DNA of 38,491 bases from the IMG/VR virus record IMGVR_UViG_3300037132_000362, positions 1-38,491 of that record; one strand, written 5' to 3'. The position numbers were made by a program, and so were the translations under genes. The DNA is from a virus. Below, piece after piece: positions 24,186 to 29,286 of the stretch. The notes under the pieces are model-generated. The model was not told the origin of the DNA. It was given only the letters and a program-made list of their open reading frames with translations, and searched no databases. Position 1 is the stretch's first letter. Every line of letters begins with the position of its first letter.

Positions 24186-24298
24186 CGATCCGGGGGTCTG
24201 CCCGGAAAAAACTTTGGCCTACAGACCCTCACAATCGAACTCCTGACCCCCGTCGACCCCGTTCACGGAATTTCCATGTGGGGTAACACCCCGGATCG
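24186..24298 (-). promoter_or_regulatory. Structured gene-free region, possible cis-acting RNA
   Basis: A perfect 10-bp inverted repeat, CGATCCGGGG and CCCCGGATCG, encloses 93 bases containing a 7-bp stem (GGGTCTG/CAGACCC, 24194-24228) and a tight GGGGT-AAC-ACCCC hairpin (24280-24292). The inner stems compete with the outer one, as in a switch. It lies in the 244-bp untranslated gap 24143-24386, upstream of the two-helix membrane protein and the packaging genes. No known riboswitch class is recognised, and no clear promoter is seen. Confidence 0.4.
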
Positions 24299-24363
24299 CT
24301 CAGAACGCCCGCGCGTGCCCTCTATGGCCTGTTTCGCTTTTGCTTCGCTTTTCAGCCCGACAA

Positions 24364-24384
24364 CTGATAGCTGAAAGCTGATCT
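24364..24384 (+). repeat. Three-unit heptamer array, opposite orientation
   Basis: CTGATAG, CTGAAAG, CTGATCT in register on the plus strand, just past the stop of the gene at 24387-24632. Relative to that minus-strand gene the units are inverted compared with most arrays. Confidence 0.7.
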
Positions 24385-24386
24385 CT

Positions 24387-24632
24387 TCACAACCCCTCCA
24401 CCAAACCCCGAATTCTGCTGGCCGCCATGCTTTCCGTCATCCACAATGGGCGCCTGGTGCCTTGAATCACCAACTCGCGCTCCGCTTCGTCATACTTCCA
24501 GGTGATCGTCGTGCCTTTGCCGGAGGCCTCGCCCACGTCGCCCGTGCAGCGCATCTCGCCAGCCTGCGCCCGGATGCGCGCGCGGATCGCCCGGTAGCGC
24601 CACGGCTCGATCTTCTGGAAGCTGACCTGCAT
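24387..24632 (-). CDS. Unknown 81-residue phage protein
   Basis: The leader with GGAG in a hairpin loop is identical to that of the tape measure gene. The product has a basic N-terminal helix (PWRYRAIRARIRAQAGEMR), then beta strands TTITWKYDEAERELVIQGT, and a C-terminal helix MAASRIRGLVEG. I recognise no family. It lies in the lysis/small-protein block and is flanked by heptamer arrays on both sides. Confidence 0.65.
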   Translation of the reverse strand: MQVSFQKIEPWRYRAIRARIRAQAGEMRCTGDVGEASGKGTTITWKYDEAERELVIQGTRRPLWMTESMAASRIRGLVEGL

Positions 24633-24633
24633 G

Positions 24634-24648
24634 GTTTGCTCCGCAAAC
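24634..24648 (-). promoter_or_regulatory. Shine-Dalgarno hairpin, second copy
   Basis: Identical GTTTGC-GGA-GCAAAC stem-loop as at 9950-9964, at the same distance from the ATG, and again abutted by a heptamer array on its upstream side. Confidence 0.5.
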
Positions 24649-24650
24649 AG

Positions 24651-24685
24651 TTCTCAGTTGTCCAGTTCTCAGTTCTCAGCTAAAC
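24651..24685 (-). repeat. Heptamer array, GTTCTCA type
   Basis: Five 7-bp units (GAGAACT-type on the coding strand). The TAG stop of the small membrane protein gene (24680-24682) falls inside the last unit. Confidence 0.8.
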
Positions 24686-24898
24686 CTTCGCGGCCGCAGC
24701 TCGCGCCTTGAGCTTGGCCGCGACTTTGTCGGCCAAACCCTCGATGTCCTGCTCTTCGGTCTTCAGCGCGGAGCGGACCGCACTCTCAACCTGGATCAGT
24801 TGCGCGCTGTAGTGGCCTTTGACGATCACTCCCAACACAAAGCCCAGGAAGAGTCCCAGGACCAGCCAAAACGCATAGACAAACCAAACCAATTGCAT
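24680..24898 (-). CDS. 72-residue single-span membrane protein
   Basis: Start ATG 24896-24898 (MQLVWFVYAF), with AAAGGAG five bases upstream. One N-terminal membrane segment covers residues about 3-27 (FWLVLGLFLGFVLGVIV), then comes a helical cytoplasmic or periplasmic tail (DIEGLADKVAAKLKARAAA). Its place next to the holin-like gene suggests a lysis accessory such as an antiholin or spanin subunit, but no motif decides this. Confidence 0.7.
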   Translation of the reverse strand: MQLVWFVYAFWLVLGLFLGFVLGVIVKGHYSAQLIQVESAVRSALKTEEQDIEGLADKVAAKLKARAAAAKV

Positions 24899-24910
24899 CG
24901 TTTCTCCTTT

Positions 24911-24950
24911 CACTTCTGTTCACTGCTGTTCACTGCTACTCGTTACTATT
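24911..24950 (-). repeat. 10-bp-period array (TTCACTGCTG type)
   Basis: Four 10-bp units, progressively degenerate, read as AGTGAACAGC on the coding strand. They contain the TAG stop of the holin-like gene (24946-24948) and end at the AAAGGAG of the next gene. Confidence 0.75.
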
Positions 24951-25233
24951 GCTCAGGCGCATTCCGCGCCCGGTTATTGAACACATCCGCGGCCTTGTTC
25001 ACCGCGTAGAGCGTGCCCGTGATCCCCGTGACAAAGAATCCCAGCGGCCCCAGCACGGCGCCCAGCTCCGCAACCGACACCGGCCCATGCACCTTGACCA
25101 CCAGCGCCGTCACCCAACCCAGCGCAAAGGTCACCACCAGGGCTACGCAGATCCGCGTGTTGCTGACCGAGCCGTCCGACTCGCTCAGCCAACTGCGGAT
25201 GAATCCCAAAGCCTTGGCGCTGCCATCCACCAT
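24946..25233 (-). CDS. Holin-like protein with two membrane helices
   Basis: 95 residues from the ATG 25231-25233; longer upstream frames cross a repeat array. Membrane helices are predicted by eye at residues 28-46 (CVALVVTFALGWVTALVV) and 54-77 (LGAVLGPLGFFVTGITGTLY), joined by a short polar loop with KVHGPV and followed by a basic/Asn-rich tail. Size, topology and neighbours (Rz-like protein and endolysin upstream) fit a class II holin. No diagnostic motif exists for holins, so the call is contextual. Confidence 0.65.
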   Translation of the reverse strand: MVDGSAKALGFIRSWLSESDGSVSNTRICVALVVTFALGWVTALVVKVHGPVSVAELGAVLGPLGFFVTGITGTLYAVNKAADVFNNRARNAPEQ

Positions 25234-25236
25234 CGT

Positions 25237-25264
25237 CCTGACCCCTGATCCCTGACCCCTGACC
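25237..25264 (-). repeat. Heptamer array, CCTGACC type
   Basis: Four units CCTGACC/CCTGATC (GGTCAGG on the coding strand), a different unit with the same 7-bp period. They end two bases from the TAG of the Rz-like gene and three from the holin-like start. The unit itself may supply the Shine-Dalgarno (CAGG). Confidence 0.85.
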
Positions 25265-25265
25265 T

Positions 25266-25919
25266 CTAAAACTTGTGCCCGGCCACGTACCCCACCGCGC
25301 CGCCGATCGCGACCCACTTCACCGCGGTCACCGTCCTGTGCAGCCAGGTACCACCCTTGGCCGCCTTCTCCCACTCGTCGCGCTGCGCGGTCGTCGTCTT
25401 CAATTCCACCTGCACATCCGCCAACTCAATCTGCACCTGCGCCGCCGTCAACTGGCAGGCGCTCAGAGATGCCGCATTCTCCTGGCAGGTGATCGCGCCA
25501 TCCTGGAGCGCCTTGAAATCCACCTGGGGAATCTGCACAACCGGCTCACTCGGAACCTCAACCGTCTTGCCGTCAACCGTCTCTGTCGTCGGGGGCGGCG
25601 TCACAACCTGCAAAGGAGCGGGCAGGTTGGGAAAGAGCTTGCTGGCGTCAATCACGATCTGCTGCGCCGTGGCCGGCTTGGCCTTCTCAGCCTCCAGCGC
25701 GGCCAGTGTCAGCTTGAGCTGACCGGCGGTCTGCTTGACCACATCGGCGGCTTGCTTCGCATCACCCTTGGCCTGGTCAATCGTCTTTTGCTGCACGGCG
25801 GTCGTCGTCTCCGCCTTGAGCCGCGCATTGTGCTCCTGGAGCCATGTTGCTCCACCCACTAGCGCAAGCATAAAAACAATGAAAGCTGTGATACCGAGTT
25901 GGACCTTCGAGAGTGTCAT
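25266..25919 (-). CDS. Rz/i-spanin-like protein with membrane ends
   Basis: 217 residues from ATG 25919 (MTLSKVQLGI), with AGGAGG four bases upstream and an ATGA overlap with the endolysin stop. An N-terminal membrane segment at residues about 9-27 (ITAFIVFMLALVGGATWL) is followed by coiled-coil regions (TIDQAKGDAKQAADVVKQT and QVQIELADVQVELKTTTAQR) around a Pro-rich centre (PTTETVDGKTVEVPSEP). A second hydrophobic stretch lies at the C-terminus (VAIGGAVGYVAG). The position after an endolysin and the membrane-anchored coiled coil resemble inner-membrane spanins, but the second segment is atypical. Confidence in the family is modest. Confidence 0.55.
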   Translation of the reverse strand: MTLSKVQLGITAFIVFMLALVGGATWLQEHNARLKAETTTAVQQKTIDQAKGDAKQAADVVKQTAGQLKLTLAALEAEKAKPATAQQIVIDASKLFPNLPAPLQVVTPPPTTETVDGKTVEVPSEPVVQIPQVDFKALQDGAITCQENAASLSACQLTAAQVQIELADVQVELKTTTAQRDEWEKAAKGGTWLHRTVTAVKWVAIGGAVGYVAGHKF

Positions 25920-26401
25920 GATGCCTCCTGCACGGGCTTTTGCTGAGAGCTGAGAGCTGAGGGCTGAGGGCTTCCGTGCCACATCGCAGCCTCGGCTTCA
26001 CGCCGCGTCTTGAGCCCAGCCAGCTCCACCGCGCCGGCATGATCCCAAAGCAGGATCTGCTCCGCAGCCTGGTCATACTTACCGGAGTTGAGGTCTTTGA
26101 GTAGCGTCGAGTTGGAGAGCCGTCCCTGGCCCAGGTTGAAGACAAAGTCAACCAGCGCATCGAACTGCCCTTGCGTGAGCGAGACCTTCACCAGGCGCTG
26201 CACGGCCTGGATGGCATGATTCACATCGCTGATGAGAATGTCGGCCGCGTCCGGCTCGCTGATTCCGTCGGGAAAGCTCTGCGGATGCAACAGCCGGTGA
26301 CCGTAGCCGATGGTGGGAAAACCGCAAGCGTCGAGGTAGACCTTCGACCGGAAGCCTTCACTCCGCTTGAGAAGTTCCATCCCCGCCGCGCTGAGGTTCA
26401 T
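25916..26401 (-). CDS. Endolysin, T4-type lysozyme (GH24)
   Basis: 161 residues. The GH24 catalytic triad is visible: Glu15 in KRSEGF, Asp24 in YLDACG and Thr30 in PTIGYGH, with correct spacing. The conserved core continues with LTQGQFDALVDFVFNLG (about 81-97) and GLKTRREAEAAMWHG (about 134-148). No signal peptide is visible, so release would need the holin. The last ~18 residues (SPQPSALSSQQ...) are encoded by an in-frame heptamer array, so the natural C-terminus seems to have been extended by repeat growth. It hydrolyses peptidoglycan at the end of infection. Confidence 0.92.
   Translation of the reverse strand: MNLSAAGMELLKRSEGFRSKVYLDACGFPTIGYGHRLLHPQSFPDGISEPDAADILISDVNHAIQAVQRLVKVSLTQGQFDALVDFVFNLGQGRLSNSTLLKDLNSGKYDQAAEQILLWDHAGAVELAGLKTRREAEAAMWHGSPQPSALSSQQKPVQEAS
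25942..25976 (+). repeat. Heptamer array inside the endolysin reading frame
   Basis: Four GCTGAGA/GCTGAGG units and a degenerate fifth in register. In this orientation the minus strand reads TCAGCTC, which lacks stop codons, so the endolysin frame passes through as PSALSSQ. Confidence 0.85.
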
Positions 26402-26421
26402 TCGCTACGCTCCTGCAAAAG

Positions 26422-26484
26422 CTGTCAGCTATCAGCTATCAGTTGTCAGCCATAAACTGAAAGCTGAGAGCTGAAAGCTGTGAG
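26422..26484. repeat. Inverted heptamer array, nine units in one register
   Basis: Four TCAG-type units, one spacer heptamer (CCATAAA) and four AGCTGAA-type units follow each other in unbroken 7-bp register, with orientation reversing in the middle. The RNA could fold into a long imperfect hairpin. It lies 21 bases upstream of the endolysin start. Confidence 0.85.
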
Positions 26485-26560
26485 CTGCTTTTTCGAGCGC
26501 GGGGGCTGGAGCGTGGTTACCGCACTGCCTCCAACCCCAAAGCGCTCGCTGCTCTGACAT
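26432..26560 (-). CDS. Possible 42-residue protein upstream of the endolysin
   Basis: ATG 26558-26560 with AAAGGAG nine bases upstream; product begins MSEQRALWGWRQCGNH. The last ~15 residues (FQLSAFSLWL...) are read from the heptamer array. The good ribosome binding site is the main support; no family is recognised. The rest of the 327-bp gap 26402-26728 holds the inverted heptamer array, a second array at 26681 and otherwise nothing I can name. Confidence 0.3.
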   Translation of the reverse strand: MSEQRALWGWRQCGNHAPAPALEKAAHSFQLSAFSLWLTTDS

Positions 26561-26680
26561 GCCGCCATTCTCCTTTCGGTTGAAAGCGGTTATCTGATGA
26601 GCAGGATTGCACAGGGGGTATCCGCCCGGTGGGCGAGCTGAATATGCTGGCAAAGATGGCATAGTTACGGAGTGAAACGA

Positions 26681-26708
26681 GGGAATAGGGGGTGGGGAAT
26701 AGGGGCTA
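26681..26708 (+). repeat. Heptamer array, GGGAATA/GGGGGTG type
   Basis: Four G-rich 7-bp units (equivalently two 14-bp units) lie 21 bases past the end of the 111-aa gene. Unit sequence differs from the AGCTGA arrays but the period is the same. Confidence 0.75.
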
Positions 26709-26728
26709 GAAAACAGCTTTTTTAGGGC

Positions 26729-27064
26729 TTAAACCCAGGTGTCGCGTGTCGAGCGGCCATAGAAGAGCGAGAAACCCGGTTGCTCGTGGCGTGAAACGAG
26801 AACCTGCACCAAATCACGATCCTCCCAGGGAGCTTCCTGGAGGTATTTAAGAAACAACTTATCCTGCAATCCGTTGAACGCGCCGGCAAAGACCAGGCGC
26901 TCCATTGCTTTTCTATCGACAGCGTGCTGCCCAATTTCAACAAAATGGCCATAGTCGAACTCATCCATTCTGAGATTTAGCGCGTCGATTGCGGGATATG
27001 TCTCTGTTTCGCCGAGTTCCTCTATGAGGCCCGCCAGTATCAGGACATTGGTTACTATGCTCAT
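26729..27064 (-). CDS. Unknown 111-residue protein, third gene of lysogeny operon
   Basis: ATG at 27064, 21 bases after the stop of the exported-protein gene. Acidic, mixed alpha/beta: MSIVTNVLILAGLIEELG, YPAIDALNLRMDEFDYGHFV, then VFAGAFNGLQDKLFLKYLQE and VQVLVSRHEQPGFSLF. No signal peptide or membrane segment. I do not recognise the family; it looks like a small soluble protein of non-structural type. Its place behind the repressor suggests expression in the lysogen, as for moron or immunity genes. Confidence 0.7.
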   Translation of the reverse strand: MSIVTNVLILAGLIEELGETETYPAIDALNLRMDEFDYGHFVEIGQHAVDRKAMERLVFAGAFNGLQDKLFLKYLQEAPWEDRDLVQVLVSRHEQPGFSLFYGRSTRDTWV

Positions 27065-27085
27065 TCTGCACCCTTTCTACGAACT

Positions 27086-28150
27086 TTAATTGCTCGCGCG
27101 CGGAATGATTTGGAACGAATCCAGAAAGCGCGAGGCCTCAGTATAAGGCTTTCCAGCCGGATGCACAACCGACATTTGATAGAGCGTGGACCCTACCAGA
27201 TATATGCGGACGGACGAATGCATTTTGCTGTTCTCGGCTTCGAATTCGATGCCCGGAAAGACTCCGAGAGTGACCCTTTGCTCGCTGACCAAATGCGATA
27301 CCATGCCGATCAAAGCAACTCTTTCAGCCTCGTGAAGCAACGCATCTGAGTCCGCTTCCGAAGCCGCGGCCGGCGAAAGACCAACCCCGACAAAAAGGCC
27401 AACTGAGGAGTCTGGAGCAATGAATGTGCGCAGCTTGAAGCGTTTGGCGCTCGGATCGATCTCAGGCTCCGCGGGGAAAGCGATGCTGAATCCATCCGAG
27501 GGAAAGCGATAGGGCTGCAACTCTGTGCCGGCGCTCGTGAAACCAGAGGCGAGCACTGGACTTGGAGGCGTGGGAACGGAAGGCTGCGAAAGATAGGCCG
27601 GCGCGACGACTGGCGGCGGAAAAGATGCTGGCGCAACGACCGGCTGTGAAAGGTATCGCTGCGATGTCGGCTGCAAATAGCCCTTGATCGAATACGTCTC
27701 GCTGGCGCCCTCCCAGTAGAGTTTGACGCTGTCGCCGTGGAAGACCGCCTCGACGGTCATGTTCGGTCCAGGGGTCCGGCAATCTCTGTAAACGGTGGGC
27801 GCGTGCGGATCGTTGGCGTTGAATGCGTCCACAGCTACCACCACGCTCGAAAAGATGTTGACCTTGGACTCGCACCGAGCGATGGCAATGCTGTTGTCGG
27901 AGCGTTTCAGCATGAGAATCGAGCCTTGAACCTCCTGCGTTCCCGACGCTGGGTTTGAGAAGACGCCCGTGCAGCGGTTCCCGTAGCAGGTGGTGGACAT
28001 TCGCCCATTCACGTACCAGTCGTAGGCTGCCGTCGAAGACTGCTGATCGAGCACGGTCACCGTCTCGCGCTCAGCCTTTTTCGCAAAAGCGCTGGAGGCG
28101 CAAAGCGCCAGCGTAGCCACAGCAAGAATGCCAATTGCCTTCGCTTTCAT
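27086..28150 (-). CDS. Exported moron protein cotranscribed with the repressor
   Basis: Start ATG 28148-28150 (354 residues), overlapping the repressor stop as ATGA. The N-terminus MKAKAIGILAVATLALCASS then AFA-KK is a clear Sec signal peptide with predicted cleavage after AFA near residue 23. The mature protein has a beta-rich N-domain with paired cysteines (TTCYGNRCTG, ARCESKV, RDCRTPG), a Pro-rich linker at about 165-210 (VVAPASFPPPVVAPAYLSQP), and a C-domain (FPSDGFSIAFPAEPEIDPSA, FPGIEFEAENSKMHSSVRIY) that looks like bacterial surface proteins rather than phage ones. Likely periplasmic or secreted; could alter the host envelope or block superinfection (inference). Confidence 0.75.
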   Translation of the reverse strand: MKAKAIGILAVATLALCASSAFAKKAERETVTVLDQQSSTAAYDWYVNGRMSTTCYGNRCTGVFSNPASGTQEVQGSILMLKRSDNSIAIARCESKVNIFSSVVVAVDAFNANDPHAPTVYRDCRTPGPNMTVEAVFHGDSVKLYWEGASETYSIKGYLQPTSQRYLSQPVVAPASFPPPVVAPAYLSQPSVPTPPSPVLASGFTSAGTELQPYRFPSDGFSIAFPAEPEIDPSAKRFKLRTFIAPDSSVGLFVGVGLSPAAASEADSDALLHEAERVALIGMVSHLVSEQRVTLGVFPGIEFEAENSKMHSSVRIYLVGSTLYQMSVVHPAGKPYTEASRFLDSFQIIPRASN

Positions 28151-28644
28151 CGCAACATTCCTTTCTGATCTGATGGACCACGGGCGCGCCGGATGAACCG
28201 CCCGATGATGGAGCAATCTCGCTGGCCAGTCTCCCGCCAATCATCATAGACCTTTGCAACGATCTCGGCATATTTTTGTTTGGTCAGGAATTCCTGCATT
28301 CTTTCGGCTGTCGCCGTCACCGCCTCCATTGCTGCCGCAAGAAGCTCTCCGTCCGTTGATCTTTCCTCTTTCTTCGCCGTTGGCTCCGAGCGCAGCTTTT
28401 CCGCAAATATCGGACCTGCCTGCTCATACCACCAGTGGCGTTCGTGCTCTGGAGCCATTTCGGATAATTTCAGTAGAATTTGCGCTGATGGTTTGTCTGG
28501 CCCTTTTTCCCATAAAGCAACAGCAGATTGTCCTACACCAAGTCTTTTAGATATATCAACTTGCGTGAATTTAGAGGTTTTTCTCAATTTGAATATGGCT
28601 TCCGCGAGAGGGGGCCGCACCTTTTTATTTATCATTTCGCTCAT
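28147..28644 (-). CDS. Lysogeny repressor, Xre/cI-type HTH
   Basis: 165 residues (start ATG 28644; a second ATG three codons on). The helix-turn-helix spans about residues 12-65: AIFKLRKTSKFTQVDISKRL, GVGQSAVALWEKG and ILLKLSEMAP. The C-terminal part is helical (ELLAAAMEAVTATAERMQEF) and probably oligomerises; there is no LexA-type peptidase motif. It is divergent from the Ner-like gene with a palindromic operator between. By position it is the functional counterpart of Mu c. Confidence 0.85.
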   Translation of the reverse strand: MSEMINKKVRPPLAEAIFKLRKTSKFTQVDISKRLGVGQSAVALWEKGPDKPSAQILLKLSEMAPEHERHWWYEQAGPIFAEKLRSEPTAKKEERSTDGELLAAAMEAVTATAERMQEFLTKQKYAEIVAKVYDDWRETGQRDCSIIGRFIRRARGPSDQKGMLR

Positions 28645-28651
28645 TTTTTCC

Positions 28652-28680
28652 TTGACAAGAAAACATCAGTTGACTGATAT
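28652..28680 (+). promoter_or_regulatory. Early promoter driving ner-A-B
   Basis: TTGACA at 28652-28657, a 17-bp spacer, and TGATAT at 28675-28680, a near-consensus sigma-70 promoter directed at the Ner-like gene. On the other strand TAATAT (28677-28682) is a possible -10 for the repressor, but its -35 is poor. Confidence 0.75.
28665..28678. promoter_or_regulatory. Palindromic operator in the switch region
   Basis: ATCAGT-TG-ACTGAT, two perfect 6-bp half sites around TG, lies between the -35 and -10 and overlaps the -10. Repressor or Ner binding here would block the early promoter. Which protein binds is inferred. Confidence 0.65.
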
Positions 28681-28735
28681 TAGTGACTCAGAGGCGAACA
28701 ACGTTACAGGATTCCACGCGCCCCTCACAGGATAT

Positions 28736-28945
28736 ATGAACCCATCCACCTACCGCACGAAGCTCACCCGACACATTCAAGGCAGAGTTGCGCTCGCCCT
28801 GGGTGTAAGCCGCTCCCACGTTTCGATGGTGGTGAACGGCCACCGTCAGTCTCGCCGTGTGGAAGAAGCCATGGCCAAAGCATATGAGATCGTCGAGCGC
28901 AAAGTGCAGCGCTTCGCGCGCAAGTCAGAAAGGCGTGCCGCGTGA
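28736..28945 (+). CDS. Ner/Cro-like early regulator
   Basis: 69 residues from ATG 28736-28738 with CAGGA upstream; the much longer open frame upstream crosses the operator and repressor gene and is rejected. The HTH reads RVALALGVSRSHVSMVVNGH, followed by RVEEAMAKAYEIVERKV. It occupies the place of Mu ner, the negative regulator of early and repressor transcription. It is first in the operon leading to the transposase. Confidence 0.75.
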   Translation: MNPSTYRTKLTRHIQGRVALALGVSRSHVSMVVNGHRQSRRVEEAMAKAYEIVERKVQRFARKSERRAA

Positions 28946-29286
28946 AAAACCAGCGCCCGACAATCTCAGAACTGCGAGAAAACTATGGTAGGGCTGTTTA
29001 CCAGACTGAGCTGAATCAACGCTATGCATCGTTGATTCGGCAGCAAATTGATTCCTTTGCGCAATTCTTCACTGAAGACCATCCAGCCATACTGCAAACA
29101 CTTTACGGCGCGGATCTGCGCTTTATGCAAAAGCTCCAACCCTGTACGGCAAAGCTGAATCAGGGGGATCGCGCCCTTCTGCTGACACTCGTAAGGAGAT
29201 TTGCCGGAAAGCCACGCGAAGCCGCGGACTCAGCTATCAGCTCTCAGCTCTCAGCTATCAGCTCCTCTTCGCCGGAGGCAAAATAG
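28942..29286 (+). CDS. Unknown early protein between ner and A
   Basis: 114 residues starting at GTG, overlapping the Ner stop as GTGA. Helical (TISELRENYGRAVYQTELNQ, LIRQQIDSFAQFFTEDHP, LRFMQKLQPCTAKLNQGDRA). The last ~18 residues (DSAISSQLSAISSSSPEAK) are encoded by a heptamer array in its stop-free orientation, suggesting the original C-terminus was near residue 96. No family recognised. Confidence 0.7.
   Translation: MKNQRPTISELRENYGRAVYQTELNQRYASLIRQQIDSFAQFFTEDHPAILQTLYGADLRFMQKLQPCTAKLNQGDRALLLTLVRRFAGKPREAADSAISSQLSAISSSSPEAK
29228..29262 (+). repeat. Heptamer array within the gene before A
   Basis: Five TATCAGC/TCTCAGC units in register. In this orientation the plus strand has no stop codons and is translated as SAISSQLSAIS. 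Confidence 0.85.

Noticed and set aside
24911-24950. Coding extension of the holin-like gene
   Set aside because: The array contains the holin-like stop and the next gene has its own ribosome binding site just beyond it.
28280-28735. Upstream extension of the Ner-like frame
   Set aside because: It crosses the promoter, operator and repressor gene in antisense; the ATG at 28736 has a ribosome binding site and starts the HTH protein.
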